From Hyphomicrobiales bacterium (lineage in GTDB: Bacteria; Pseudomonadota; Alphaproteobacteria; Rhizobiales; Rhizobiaceae), in NCBI GenBank assembly GCA_900474095.1, contig UCOA01000035.1:59975-123974 (forward strand): a stretch of 64,000 bases of DNA, written 5' to 3'. The position numbers were made by a program, and so were the translations under genes. The notes below the pieces were generated by a model, which made no database searches, had not been told where the DNA came from, and saw nothing but the letters and a program-made list of their open reading frames with translations. Of this stretch, positions 54,890 through 64,000 are shown piece after piece (the first letter of the stretch is position 1; the number at the start of each line of letters is the position of its first letter).

Positions 54890-55912
54890 ATGAAGAAAAT
54901 CGGTTTCCTTTCTTTCGGGCACTGGAACCCTTCGCTCCAATCACAGACCCGCTCGGCCGGCGATGCGCTTCTGCAGTCGATCGATCTGGCTGTTGCCGCC
55001 GAAGAGCTCGGCGCCGACGGTGCCTATTTCCGCGTCCATCATTTTGCCCGGCAGCTCGCCTCACCTTTTCCTCTTCTGGCTGCCGCCGGTGCCAGGACCA
55101 AAAAGATCGAGATCGGCACGGCGGTTGTCGACATGCGCTATGAGAACCCGCTCTACATGGCCGAGGATGCTGGGAGCGCCGACCTGATCGCGAACGGGCG
55201 CCTCCAGCTTGGCATCAGCCGCGGCTCTCCCGAACAGGTGATCGATGGCTGGCGCTATTTCGGATTTGAGCCGCAGGAAGGTTCAACGGACGCGGATATG
55301 GGCCGCAACCATACCGAAGTCTTGCTCGAAGTCTTGAAAGGCCAAGGATTTGCCCAGCCGAATCCGCGGCCGATGTTTCCCAACCCGCCCGGCCTCTTGC
55401 GCGTCGAGCCGCATTCGGAGGGCTTGCGTGACCGAATCTGGTGGGGCGCAAGCTCGAACGCCACGGCCATATGGGCGGCGAAGCTCGGCATGAACCTGCA
55501 GAGCTCAACGCTGAAGAACGACGAAACCGGCGAACCCTTCCACGTCCAGCAGGCGGCGCAGATCCGTGCTTACAGGGAGGCATGGAAGGAAGCTGGCCAT
55601 ACGCGCAAGCCGCGGGTGTCCGTCAGCCGCAGCATCTTCGCACTGGTCGATGATCGCGACCGCGCCTATTTCGGCGCTGGCAGCAAGGAAGAGGACACGG
55701 TCGGTTATATCGACGACAATACCAAGGCGATCTTCGGCCGGTCGTATGCCGCTGAGCCTGACGTTCTGGTCAGACAGCTGGCCGAGGACGAGGCGATCAG
55801 CGAAGCGGATACGCTTTTGTTGACGGTCCCGAACCAGCTTGGCGTCGAATATAACGCCCATGTCATCGAGGCGATTCTGAAGTATGTCGCGCCGGCGCTC
55901 GGCTGGCGGTGA
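54890..55912 (+). CDS. LLM-class flavin-dependent oxidoreductase
   Basis: Predicted 340-aa luciferase-like (F420/FMN) TIM-barrel enzyme. Motifs: ELGADGAYFRVHHFARQLASPFPLLAAAGARTKKIEIGTAVVDMRYENPLYMAEDAGSADLIANGRLQLGISRGSPEQVIDG. Typical monooxygenase family; substrate unknown. Gene alone; the convergent xthA ends 7 bases past its stop. Confidence 0.92.
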   Translation: MKKIGFLSFGHWNPSLQSQTRSAGDALLQSIDLAVAAEELGADGAYFRVHHFARQLASPFPLLAAAGARTKKIEIGTAVVDMRYENPLYMAEDAGSADLIANGRLQLGISRGSPEQVIDGWRYFGFEPQEGSTDADMGRNHTEVLLEVLKGQGFAQPNPRPMFPNPPGLLRVEPHSEGLRDRIWWGASSNATAIWAAKLGMNLQSSTLKNDETGEPFHVQQAAQIRAYREAWKEAGHTRKPRVSVSRSIFALVDDRDRAYFGAGSKEEDTVGYIDDNTKAIFGRSYAAEPDVLVRQLAEDEAISEADTLLLTVPNQLGVEYNAHVIEAILKYVAPALGWR

Positions 55913-55919
55913 AAATTTC

Positions 55920-56726
55920 TCACAGATCGAAGTGGGCAATCACCGGCACATGGTCCGACGGGCGGTCCCAGCCGCGGGCTTCCTTCAGGATATCGACGCG
56001 GGCGAGATGCGGGGAGAGATCGGCGGAGGACCAGACGTGGTCGAGCCGGCGACCCTTGTCGGCGGCTTCCCAATCCTTGGCGCGGTAGCTCCACCAGGTA
56101 TAGAGCTTTTCCGGCGATGGCGTGTGCTGGCGCATCAGATCGACCCAGGCTCCGCCGGTCATGACGGCGGTGAGGCCCTCGGTTTCGACCGGCGTGTGGC
56201 TGACTATCTTCAAAAGCTGCTTGTGCGACCAGACGTCGTGCTCGAGCGGTGCGATGTTGAGATCGCCGACGAGGATCGACGAGATACCGGCTTCGCTCTC
56301 GGCATGAAGCAGCTTCATCTCGTCGATGAAATCGAGCTTGTGGCCGAATTTCTGGTTGATGCTGCGGTCGGGCTCGTCGCCGCCGGCCGGTACGTAGAAA
56401 TTGTGCAACCGGATATTTTTGCCCGATTTTTCAAACACCACGGAGAGATGGCGGGCATCGCCGATGCCGCAATAATCGCGCCGGTCGGTCAGTTCATTGA
56501 GCGGCAGGCGGGAAATGGTGGCGACGCCGTGGTAGCCTTTCTGGCCGTGAATGGCGATGTGCTCGTAGCCGAGCGCCTTCAGTGGCGAGAAGGGGAACAG
56601 ATCGTTCGGGCATTTGGTTTCCTGCAGGCAGAGGATGTCCGGCGACCAGGTCTTCAGGAGATGTTCGATCAGCGGCATGCGCAGGCGCACCGAGTTGATG
56701 TTCCAGGTCGCGATCGACAATGCCAT
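55920..56726 (-). CDS. xthA: Exodeoxyribonuclease III
   Basis: Predicted 268-aa AP endonuclease/3'-exonuclease for base-excision repair. Motifs: IATWNINSVRLR, CLQETK, GDLNIAP, RLDHVWSS and SDHVPVIAHFDL. Contains the Mg2+-binding Glu of LQETK and the catalytic Asp/His pair (SDH). The start at 56726 lies 66 bases from repeat copy 3. Confidence 0.97.
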   Translation of the reverse strand: MALSIATWNINSVRLRMPLIEHLLKTWSPDILCLQETKCPNDLFPFSPLKALGYEHIAIHGQKGYHGVATISRLPLNELTDRRDYCGIGDARHLSVVFEKSGKNIRLHNFYVPAGGDEPDRSINQKFGHKLDFIDEMKLLHAESEAGISSILVGDLNIAPLEHDVWSHKQLLKIVSHTPVETEGLTAVMTGGAWVDLMRQHTPSPEKLYTWWSYRAKDWEAADKGRRLDHVWSSADLSPHLARVDILKEARGWDRPSDHVPVIAHFDL

Positions 56727-56792
56727 GCGGGAGATCTTTCCTTGGATGTGCTTCGTTGAGGCGGGCGCCGCCCGCTCGCGCGCCTCGTCTTA

Positions 56793-56897
56793 CTGCATAA
56801 TTCCTTAAATCGGAATCGATTTTACGGATAAAATTATGCAGCATTCCAAAGTGTTACAGCGACCTTTGCGCGTCTGAAAAAGACGCGCGGCGCTGTA
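56793..56897. repeat. Rhizobial-type palindromic intergenic repeat, copy 3 (inverted)
   Basis: Read on the minus strand it is TACAGCGCCGCGCGTC - tttttc - AGACGCGC - AAAGGTCGCTGTA, followed by CTGCATAATT...AATTATGCAG with the CGATTCCGATTTAAGG core. It sits in the divergent region between xthA and the GNAT gene, outside coding sequence, unlike copies 1 and 2. Confidence 0.88.
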
Positions 56898-57025
56898 AGG
56901 CTTCTGTCGCGCTTGGCCATTGGAGTTGCAGCCGATATTGACAGTTGTGCGTGGTCATATCTATTGCCGCCCAGGTTTCATTTGCCGCGATGGATGCGGC
57001 GCGGCTTCTGCAGGAAAGGTCCTCC

Positions 57026-57532
57026 ATGATCCGGCATCTCGCCCCCGAGGATTTCGAGTTCTTCCGCAGCATCCGCCTTGAAGCCCTGCGGGCCGAGCCG
57101 GCCGTCTTTGCCAGCAGCGCCGAGGACTGGGAGAAGTTGCCGGATGAGGAATGGCGCCGCCGCCTCACTGCCAATTCCGTCTTCGTCGATTTTATCGAGG
57201 GCGAACCGGTCGCCATCATGGGGCTGATACGGCAGAGCGCGAGCAAGATGGCGCACCGGGCAACGATCGTCATGGTCTATGTGCGCAAGGACCGGCGCGG
57301 CGCGGGCCATGCGCAAGCGCTTCTGGATGCGCTCGTTCGCCATGCCCTCGAGGCCGGTATCCGGCAGTTGGAGCTTGCCGTCAGCGCAGAAAACCCGGCC
57401 GCCATCCGGTTTTACCGGCGCGAAGGTTTTGTCGAGGCCGGCCGCATAGCCGGCGGCACGATCCATGAAGGCAGGGAGATCGACGAGATTCTGATGACCC
57501 GGCGCATCGACCAAGGGGCGTCATCGTTCTGA
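57026..57532 (+). CDS. GNAT-family N-acetyltransferase
   Basis: Predicted 168-aa acetyltransferase. Acetyl-CoA motif A: ATIVMVYVRKDRRGAGHAQALLDALVRHAL; a later RFYRREGFVEAGRIAGG. The start at 57026 follows AGGAAAGG; the longer frame from 56945 is less likely. Substrate unknown. Confidence 0.9.
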   Translation: MIRHLAPEDFEFFRSIRLEALRAEPAVFASSAEDWEKLPDEEWRRRLTANSVFVDFIEGEPVAIMGLIRQSASKMAHRATIVMVYVRKDRRGAGHAQALLDALVRHALEAGIRQLELAVSAENPAAIRFYRREGFVEAGRIAGGTIHEGREIDEILMTRRIDQGASSF

Positions 57533-57625
57533 CGTAGCCTTAGTGGCCCTTGCGCGGTCAGAACACGGCAATGGCCTATTCACCGACCAGGGGCTGTCGC
57601 ATGTGGATCGAAGCGATTGCGCCGA

Positions 57626-58294
57626 TCACTTCGACTTGTTGCGCACGTCGTCATAGGGGATCTGGAAAACCTTGTCGTCCATCGGCACGCCGTTCTTGAC
57701 GTTGAAGATCATCACCGAGGTATCCTTCTTCTGCGCGTCGGTGATCGTCCATTGGCGCAGGTCATAGGTCTTCGGGTCGAACATCAAGGTGATCGTCGCG
57801 TCGCCGAAGACGCTTCTGTCGCCCAGCACGATGGTGATCAGATCGGCCTCTTCCTTGACGTCGCGCACCATCTTGCCGGTCAGGTCGATATTGTTGGAGA
57901 GAAGCAGCTTCAGCGGCGTCTTCGACAGCGGATAGATATCCCAGGTCTTCATTTTCTGATTGCCGATGACGACAGACTTGCCGTCGGCGATCACGCGCAT
58001 CGGCGAGGGGGCCTCGTAATTGAAGCGGATCTTGCCAGGGCGGCTGATATAGAACTTGCCGCCTGTCTGCTCGCCGCGCGGGCCGAACTGCACGAACTCG
58101 CCGCTCATCGTCTTCACCGAGGCGAAATGATCGGCGATTTTCTGGGCAATGCGCGCCTGTGCCAAGGCGGGCTCGATGGGAAGGCCGACAAAGGTCAAGG
58201 CGACGAAGACGGCGAGACCACGGAGGAAGAATCGGCGCGACAGGGACGAAAATGTGCTTACCTGCCCGCGGCGGCCGGTTTCGGTGTCTGTCAT
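57626..58294 (-). CDS. lolA: Outer-membrane lipoprotein carrier protein LolA-like, with Tat-like signal
   Basis: Predicted 222-aa periplasmic chaperone that shuttles lipoproteins to the outer membrane. A signal peptide with SRRFFLRGLAVFVALTFVGL has a twin-arginine look (S-R-R-x-F-L), unusual for LolA which is normally Sec-exported. Then IADHFASVKTMSGEFVQFGPRGEQTGGKFYISRPGKIRF and a C-terminal half QWTITDAQKKDTSVMIFNV fit LolA. The start at 58294 has AAGGAG upstream. ftsK is next upstream on the same strand after 138 bp. Confidence 0.9.
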   Translation of the reverse strand: MTDTETGRRGQVSTFSSLSRRFFLRGLAVFVALTFVGLPIEPALAQARIAQKIADHFASVKTMSGEFVQFGPRGEQTGGKFYISRPGKIRFNYEAPSPMRVIADGKSVVIGNQKMKTWDIYPLSKTPLKLLLSNNIDLTGKMVRDVKEEADLITIVLGDRSVFGDATITLMFDPKTYDLRQWTITDAQKKDTSVMIFNVKNGVPMDDKVFQIPYDDVRNKSK

Positions 58295-58432
58295 GGCAAT
58301 CTCCTTCATTTCCAGTCTCATGTGGAGCGCAAGTGCGGCACCTTCAAGGCCTTGCCTGCGCCCGTCTTCAATTCCCCGTGAGCTCGCGCAGGCCCTTCGT
58401 CGGCCGAGGTTCGGCAAGGGTCATGCGCGGTC

Positions 58433-61105
58433 TTAGCGGCCGGTGATATCGCTTTCGGTCGGCACGAGAATCTCGCGCTTGCCGGCATGGTTGGCCGGGC
58501 CGATGATGCCTTCCTGTTCCATGCGCTCGATCAGCGAGGCGGCGCGGTTGTAGCCGATCCCGAGGCGGCGCTGGACGTAGGATGTCGAGGCCTTGCCGTC
58601 GCGCAGCACGATGGCGACGGCCTGGTCGTAGGGGTCGTCGGATTCGGCGAGATTGGAGGTGCCGGCCGGGCCGCCGCCTTCGCCGTCCTCGTCGTCATCC
58701 TCGGTGATGGCGTCGAGATATTGCGGCGCCCCTTGCGTCTTGAGATAGGCGACGACGTCCTCGACCTCGGTGTCGGAGACGAAGGGACCGTGGACGCGCT
58801 GGATGCGGCCGCCGCCGGCCATGTAGAGCATGTCGCCCATGCCGAGCAGCTGTTCGGCGCCCTGTTCGCCGAGAATGGTGCGGCTGTCGATCTTCGAGGT
58901 CACCTGGAAGGAGATGCGGGTCGGGAAGTTCGCCTTGATCGTACCGGTGATAACGTCGACGGAGGGGCGCTGCGTCGCCATGATGACGTGGATGCCGGCG
59001 GCGCGGGCCATCTGGGCCAGACGCTGGACGGCGCCCTCGATATCCTTGCCGGCGACCATCATCAGGTCGGCCATCTCGTCGATGATGACGACGATATAGG
59101 GCATCGGGGCCAGGTCGAACTCTTCCGTCTCGTAGGTCGCCTCGCCGGTCTGGCGGTCGAAGCCGGTCTGCACCGTGCGGCTGATCTGCTCGCCCTTGGC
59201 CAGCGCCTGCTCGACGCGGCTGTTGAAGCCGTCGATGTTGCGGACGCCGATCTTCGACATCTTCTTGTAGCGCTCTTCCATCTCGCGCACGGTCCATTTC
59301 AGCGCGACGACGGCCTTCTTCGGATCGGTGACGACGGGCGACAACAGATGCGGGATGCCGTCATAGACGGAGAGCTCGAGCATCTTCGGATCGATCATGA
59401 TCAGGCGGCACTGTTCCGGCTTCAGGCGGTAGAGGATCGACAGGATCATCGTGTTGATGGCGACGGACTTGCCCGAGCCCGTGGTGCCGGCGACCAGGAG
59501 ATGCGGCATCTTGGCGATATCAACGATCACCGGCTCGCCGCCGATCGTCTTGCCGAGCGCCATGGCAAGCTTGGTCTTGCTGGTCTCGAAATCACGGGAA
59601 CCGATCAGCTCGCGGAGATAGACGGTCTCGCGGCGCTGGTTCGGCAGTTCGATGCCGATGGCGTTGCGGCCGGGGACGACGGCGACGCGGGCGGCGATCG
59701 CAGACATCGAGCGGGCAATATCGTCGGCCAGGCCGATGACGCGGGAGGACTTGATGCCGGGAGCAGGCTCCAGTTCGTAGAGTGTGACGACGGGGCCGGG
59801 GCGGACATGGATGATCTCGCCCTTGACGCCGAAATCCTCCAGCACGCCTTCCAGCATGCGGGCATTCTGTTCCAGCGCGTCTGCCGACAGGGTCGCGTCG
59901 CGCACGACATTCTTCGGTTCAGCGAGGAAATGCAGCGGCGGCAGAATGAAATCGTCGTCGTCCGCGACGAAGGAGCTCTGCGCTTCGCGTTCGATGCGCT
60001 GGCCGGTCTTCGGACGCGGGGCGGCGGGAACGATGCGTGCGCTGGATTGAGCCGGCGGCTGCTTGCGTGGTGCGGGCACCGGTGCCCAATCGGCGGCAGC
60101 ATCGATCTCGTCGTCCTCGTCGTCTTCCGGCATGATGCCGGCCGGCAGGTGGCCGCCGTCGAGGAAATCATCGTCATCATCGTCGATCAACATGGACGGT
60201 GCGGCGACGACGCGGCGCTCGCTGCGGTCGAGCGAGGGCTCGACCCGCTCCGAGCGAGCAACAGCCTTCGGGCGCACCGGTTCGTTCAGCGTGCCGAATT
60301 CGTCCGTGTTGAAGTCGTAGGGTTCGTCATAGTGGCGCGCGGCCGGTTTGCGGCGGCCGCTGAGGCCGAACAAGCGGCGCAAGCGCGCTTGGGCAGTGAA
60401 GCGCATATGGGTGAGCGCACCGGCCATGACCATGACGATACCCTCGGATTCGTCGTCCTCGAGTTCGTCGCTGACCGTGCGCGCCTTGCTTGGGGTGGGC
60501 GCGGCCACCGGCATATCGTCTTCCGGATCGGCGACCCCGATGAGGCCGGCGCTGTAGACCAGGAAATAGGCGGCGGGCAGGCCGAGCAGGACACCCAGCA
60601 CCATGCCGAACGTGCCGGACGGGAAGGCGCCGGTAAAGAGCGCCGGGAATCTCAGGATCATGTCGCCGAAAACGCCGCCGAGGCCGCTCGGCAGCGGCCA
60701 GGTGACCGGCGCGGGAATGCAGCCGAGAGCGGCGGAGGCAAGCACCGAGCCGCCGAACCAGGAGGCCGCGCGCTTGAGGATGCGGTCGAAGGGTTTGCTG
60801 AAGATCAGTACCAGTGCCCAGGCAACGACGGGAAGCAGCGCGACGACGCTGGCGATGCCGAAGAACTGCATGAAGATATCGGCGAAGGCCGCACCGGTAT
60901 AACCGAGGATGTTGGTCGGGGCATCAGCGGTCGCATAGGAGAAGCTCGGATCGGAGACGTTCCAGGTCGATAGTGCTGCGACGGCAAAGCCGAGTGCGAC
61001 GAACAGCGTGAAGCCCGCCAGCGCGGCCAACTGCCGCCAGACAAATGTGGAAAGCACAAACCGGTTGGAACGGTTGTCGAATACCGCCTGATTGCTTCTG
61101 CTCAT
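58433..61105 (-). CDS. ftsK: DNA translocase FtsK
   Basis: Predicted 890-aa septal DNA pump. Four N-terminal transmembrane helices (about 20-170), a variable acidic/proline linker, then the motor: Walker [13 protein letters not shown], Walker [13 protein letters not shown] and a C-terminal gamma domain ([38 protein letters not shown]) that recognises KOPS. Start at 61105 (AGGTCACC upstream); a longer frame to 61156 is not preferred. It coordinates chromosome segregation with division. Confidence 0.97.
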   Translation of the reverse strand: MSRSNQAVFDNRSNRFVLSTFVWRQLAALAGFTLFVALGFAVAALSTWNVSDPSFSYATADAPTNILGYTGAAFADIFMQFFGIASVVALLPVVAWALVLIFSKPFDRILKRAASWFGGSVLASAALGCIPAPVTWPLPSGLGGVFGDMILRFPALFTGAFPSGTFGMVLGVLLGLPAAYFLVYSAGLIGVADPEDDMPVAAPTPSKARTVSDELEDDESEGIVMVMAGALTHMRFTAQARLRRLFGLSGRRKPAARHYDEPYDFNTDEFGTLNEPVRPKAVARSERVEPSLDRSERRVVAAPSMLIDDDDDDFLDGGHLPAGIMPEDDEDDEIDAAADWAPVPAPRKQPPAQSSARIVPAAPRPKTGQRIEREAQSSFVADDDDFILPPLHFLAEPKNVVRDATLSADALEQNARMLEGVLEDFGVKGEIIHVRPGPVVTLYELEPAPGIKSSRVIGLADDIARSMSAIAARVAVVPGRNAIGIELPNQRRETVYLRELIGSRDFETSKTKLAMALGKTIGGEPVIVDIAKMPHLLVAGTTGSGKSVAINTMILSILYRLKPEQCRLIMIDPKMLELSVYDGIPHLLSPVVTDPKKAVVALKWTVREMEERYKKMSKIGVRNIDGFNSRVEQALAKGEQISRTVQTGFDRQTGEATYETEEFDLAPMPYIVVIIDEMADLMMVAGKDIEGAVQRLAQMARAAGIHVIMATQRPSVDVITGTIKANFPTRISFQVTSKIDSRTILGEQGAEQLLGMGDMLYMAGGGRIQRVHGPFVSDTEVEDVVAYLKTQGAPQYLDAITEDDDEDGEGGGPAGTSNLAESDDPYDQAVAIVLRDGKASTSYVQRRLGIGYNRAASLIERMEQEGIIGPANHAGKREILVPTESDITGR

Positions 61106-61257
61106 GGTGACCTGCTGCCCGTTCGTCTGCAAAGCGCAATGCGCACATGCTTCCACCGTAAGCAGAGGAGGGTTAAAGCCCTATTAACCTTGACGCTTCG
61201 TTTACGGAAACGCCTCCGCAGGGCGCCGGTTTTCCACTGCAGGGGCGACCCCACCAC
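61106..61257. other. Intergenic region upstream of ftsK
   Basis: Holds the ftsK promoter region on the minus strand; no gene. It is flanked on the other side by the amtB terminator (61258-61285). Confidence 0.4.
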
Positions 61258-61285
61258 AAAAAAAGCCCGGATACGAGATCCGGGC
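61258..61285 (-). terminator. Intrinsic terminator of the glnK-amtB operon
   Basis: On the minus strand GCCCGGAT - ctcgt - ATCCGGGC followed by a seven-T run (A-run at 61258-61264 on the plus strand). A second GC stem GGAGCCGG / CCGGCTCC (61330-61350) lies between it and the amtB stop. Confidence 0.88.
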
Positions 61286-61358
61286 CAAGTGCGGCTTCGC
61301 GCAAGACGAAACCGCGACGGGACTGTTAGGGAGCCGGTTTTCCCGGCTCCGCAATGTC

Positions 61359-62783
61359 TTAGGAGTGATAGGCAGCTTCGCCGTGCGACGACAGGTCGAG
61401 ACCTTCGCGTTCGGCTTCGACCGTGACGCGCAGGCCGACGACCACATCGACGATCTTGTAGAGGATCGCCGAGCCGATGCCCGACCACAGGAGCGTGACG
61501 ATGACGCCCTTGAACTGCGACCAGACCTGCGCTGCGGTGCCGGCGTAGCCTGCTGCGAAATCGGCGGTCGAGTAATCGACGATGCCTGCGCCGCCCAGCG
61601 CCGGATTGACGAAAACGCCGGTCAGCAGTGCGCCGAGGATACCGCCGATGCAGTGAACGCCGAAAACGTCAGCCGTGTCGTCGTAACCGAACTTGTTCTT
61701 CACGGTGGAGACGAAGAAATAGCAGATCGGCGAAACGACGAGACCCATGACGATGGCACCCATCGGGCCGACGAAGCCGGCAGCAGGGGTGATGACGACA
61801 AGGCCTGCAACCGCGCCCGAGACCGCGCCGAGGATCGAAGCCTTGCCGCGGGTGAAGGTTTCGACGACCGACCAGGAGATGACCGCGGCAGCGGCAGCAA
61901 CGAAGGTGTTGATCATTGCGAGCGCGGCATAGCCATTGGCTTCTAGGTTGGAGCCGGCGTTGAAGCCGAACCAGCCGACCCACAGAAGGCAGGCGCCTAC
62001 CATGGTGAGCGTCATCGAGTGCGGAGCCATCATGTCCTTGCCAAAGCCGGTACGCTTGCCGACCATGATGCAGCCGACGAGGCCTGCGATACCGGCATTG
62101 ATGTGAACGACGGTGCCGCCTGCGAAGTCGATCGCGCCGAAGCCGAAGATCAGGCCGGACGGATCGGCATAGAGGCTCGGGCCGCCCCAGAACCAGACCA
62201 TGTGAGCGATCGGGAAGTAGATGAAGGTCAGCCACAGGATCGTGAACAGGATCACGGCGGAGAACTTCACGCGTTCGGCGAAGGCGCCGACGATGAGGCC
62301 GGGGGTGATCGCGGCAAAGGTCATCTGGAAGATGACGAACGCCAGTTCCGGAATGACGACGCCCTTCGAGAAGGTTTCGACCACGGTTGTCGTGTCGACG
62401 CCGGCAAGGAACAGCTTGGAGAAGCCGCCGACGTAGGAGTTCAGGCTGCCGCCGGCGGTGAACGCCATGGAATAGCCGTAGGTTACCCAGATGATCATCG
62501 CGACGGAGGCGATCATCAGCACCTGCATGAGCACGGACAGCATGTTTTTCGTGCGCACGAGGCCGCCGTAGAAGAGGGCGAGGCCAGGAACCGTCATCAG
62601 GAGCACGAGCGCCGAGGAGACGAGCATCCAGGTGGTGTCGCCCTTGTCGGGAACCGGCGCTGCGGCCACGACTTCAGCGACGGCCGGCGCCGTTTCCTGC
62701 GCAAAGGCAATGGCCGGGGCGAGGAAGGCTGCAACTGCAGCGCTCACGCGTCCAAGAGAGGGGAAAAGTTTGAATGAGGACAT
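61359..62783 (-). CDS. amtB: Ammonium transporter AmtB
   Basis: Predicted 474-aa trimeric ammonia channel with 11 helices and a signal-like N-terminus (SAAVAAFLAPAIAFAQETAPAV). Channel motifs: LVSSALVLLMTVPGLALFYGGLVR, DFAGGTVVHINAGIAGLVG with the central His, and GVHCIGGILGALLTGVF. The start ATG at 62783 is used; a TTG at 62789 has a better-spaced AGGGAG box and may be the true start (two residues longer). It follows glnK by about 30 bases; GlnK blocks it when nitrogen is ample. Confidence 0.96.
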   Translation of the reverse strand: MSSFKLFPSLGRVSAAVAAFLAPAIAFAQETAPAVAEVVAAAPVPDKGDTTWMLVSSALVLLMTVPGLALFYGGLVRTKNMLSVLMQVLMIASVAMIIWVTYGYSMAFTAGGSLNSYVGGFSKLFLAGVDTTTVVETFSKGVVIPELAFVIFQMTFAAITPGLIVGAFAERVKFSAVILFTILWLTFIYFPIAHMVWFWGGPSLYADPSGLIFGFGAIDFAGGTVVHINAGIAGLVGCIMVGKRTGFGKDMMAPHSMTLTMVGACLLWVGWFGFNAGSNLEANGYAALAMINTFVAAAAAVISWSVVETFTRGKASILGAVSGAVAGLVVITPAAGFVGPMGAIVMGLVVSPICYFFVSTVKNKFGYDDTADVFGVHCIGGILGALLTGVFVNPALGGAGIVDYSTADFAAGYAGTAAQVWSQFKGVIVTLLWSGIGSAILYKIVDVVVGLRVTVEAEREGLDLSSHGEAAYHS

Positions 62784-62813
62784 TTGCAATATAGCTCCCT
62801 GAACGGCCGTGAC

Positions 62814-63170
<357 letters not shown>

Positions 63171-63236
63171 TCATGTCGGCTCGGGGCCGTCTCTCCTTGC
63201 CGCCGAGCACAAATTCTCAACGACCGCGCATTGCTA

Positions 63237-63252
63237 TTCAAGGCGCGTGCCA
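63237..63252 (-). promoter_or_regulatory. Sigma-54 promoter of glnK-amtB
   Basis: On the minus strand TGGCACGCGCCTTGAA: TGGCACG, four-base spacer, TTGA, close to the -24/-12 consensus TGGCACG-N4-TTGC. It lies about 85 bases before the glnK start. Fits NtrC-dependent nitrogen control. NtrC sites further upstream were not identified. Confidence 0.75.
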
Positions 63253-63330
63253 GTTTCGGGCGGGGCTGTTAACCCCATGAAAAGACATGGAAATGCCACA
63301 TTTTGCCGGATGCGGGCTGCGGGTTGTTAA

Positions 63331-63386
63331 AAAATCGTCAATTTAAACGATGAAAAAATGGGCAAAAATTAAAAAATGACGCTTTT
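63331..63386. other. AT-rich stretch between tesB and glnK
   Basis: Short run of A/T tracts (AAAAAATCG, TTTAAACGATGAAAAAATG, AAATTAAAAAATG) unlike the GC-rich neighbourhood, just past the tesB stop on the minus strand; may end the tesB transcript or bind a protein. Confidence 0.35.
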
Positions 63387-64000
63387 TTATTCAGATGCCT
63401 TTTTCCGGATCAAGCCTTCCTGGGCAACGGAAGCAATCAGCATGCCGGAGCGATCAAAAAGGCTGCCACGGGTCATGCCACGCGCACCAAAAGCGCTCGG
63501 ACTGTCCTGGGTATAGAGCAACCAGTCATCCATGCGGCAGGGCCGGTGGAACCACATGGCGTGATCGAGGCTCGCCACCTGCAGGTCGCGGTCGAAGACC
63601 GAGGTGCCATGCGCGTAGAGCGCCGTGTCGAGCAGGGTCATGTCTGAGATATAGGCAAGCACGGCCGCCTGGATATGGCGCTCGTTCGGGACTGCGCCGA
63701 CTGCCTTTACCCAGACGTCCTGTACGGGCTCCAGCTTGTCGCGGGAGAAATAATGCTTGAGCGCGACCGGGCGGATCTCGATCGGCCGCGGGCGCTCCCA
63801 GTAGCGGCGGATCGCTTCCGGCGCATTCACCAGGAATTTTTCCTTGATGTCCTGCTCGCCCATCAGGCTCTCCGGCGGCGCCACGTCCGGCATGGCGATC
63901 TGGTGGTCGAAGCCGTCCTCATCGAACTGGAACGACGCCGATAGTGCGAAGATCGCCTTGCCGTGCTGGATGGCGACGACGCGGCGGGTGGCGAAGCTCG
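63387..64000 (-). CDS. tesB: Acyl-CoA thioesterase II (TesB), 5' end outside the window
   Basis: C-terminal about 204 codons of TesB, a hot-dog thioesterase. Frame stays open to the window edge (RVVAIQHGKAIFALSASFQF...MPDVAPPE), so the N-terminus is beyond 64000. Double-hotdog motifs: LAYISDMTLLDTALYAHG and LDHAMWFHRPCRMDDWLLYTQDSPSAFGARG. It hydrolyses fatty acyl-CoA. It follows the tesB-glnK-amtB order common in rhizobia. Confidence 0.93.
   Translation of the reverse strand, partial: SFATRRVVAIQHGKAIFALSASFQFDEDGFDHQIAMPDVAPPESLMGEQDIKEKFLVNAPEAIRRYWERPRPIEIRPVALKHYFSRDKLEPVQDVWVKAVGAVPNERHIQAAVLAYISDMTLLDTALYAHGTSVFDRDLQVASLDHAMWFHRPCRMDDWLLYTQDSPSAFGARGMTRGSLFDRSGMLIASVAQEGLIRKKASE

Noticed and set aside
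58487..60973. 828-aa open frame antisense to ftsK
   Set aside because: It mirrors the GC-rich codon pattern of ftsK and shows no recognisable domain; ftsK on the minus strand is unambiguous.

Overview
The window looks like chromosomal DNA from a member of the Rhizobiaceae (Rhizobium / Agrobacterium / Neorhizobium / Ensifer group). Supporting signs are the high G+C content, the agpT-agaL1-agpABCD-agaL2 alpha-galactoside locus in the order described for Sinorhizobium meliloti, the ffh / chorismate mutase / rpsP / rimM / trmD / rplS / leuC block, the lolA-ftsK-amtB-glnK-tesB block, and short palindromic intergenic repeats of the rhizobial mosaic type. No rRNA, tRNA, CRISPR array, insertion sequence or prophage was found. 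The assignment rests on reading the sequence and recalling families; no database search was run.

Layout. 1-2.5 kb: end of an oligopeptide ABC importer (permease plus fused ATPase). 2.5-8 kb: EamA exporter, a YdeP/FdhF-type molybdopterin oxidoreductase with a small overlapping partner gene, and a DUF475/TerC membrane protein behind a structured leader. 8-14.6 kb: a tripartite tricarboxylate transporter (tctCBA), a periplasmic binding protein and a TctD/TctE-like two-component system. 15-24.6 kb: an acrylyl-CoA-reductase-like enzyme, a MerR-XRE-cupin regulator, an orphan RelB antitoxin, gabT-gabD, vapBC, then a CoA-transferase, glutaryl-CoA dehydrogenase and divergent LysR regulator. GabT/GabD (or DavT/DavD) plus the last three would convert 5-aminovalerate through glutarate to crotonyl-CoA. 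24.7-27.6 kb: FAD oxidoreductase, DJ-1/PfpI protein, flavin reductase and a candidate 58-aa small gene.

27.6-37.8 kb: the complete alpha-galactoside uptake and hydrolysis locus, with an AraC regulator divergent from a seven-gene run ending in a strong terminator. 37.9-40.5 kb: hydratase, GFA-family and metallo-beta-lactamase-fold proteins separated by a 139-bp nested palindromic element. 40.6-46.2 kb: the translation and secretion block (ffh, rpsP, rimM, trmD, rplS), preceded by a terminated leader or small RNA and interrupted by an opposite-strand TSUP gene. 46.2-52.3 kb: methyltransferase, NTF2-like secreted protein, a two-gene amino-acid ABC importer without ATPase, leuC and a SixA-like phosphatase. 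52.3-57.5 kb: an L,D-transpeptidase / unknown gene pair, an OmpR-type regulator, a cNMP-binding protein, an LLM flavoprotein, xthA and a GNAT. 57.6-64 kb: lolA, ftsK, a sigma-54-driven glnK-amtB operon, and the end of tesB.

The most unusual structural signal is a ~104-bp palindromic repeat present three times. Two copies sit at the 3' ends of unrelated genes and supply coding sequence and stop codons. The second copy coincides with an apparent one-base frameshift.
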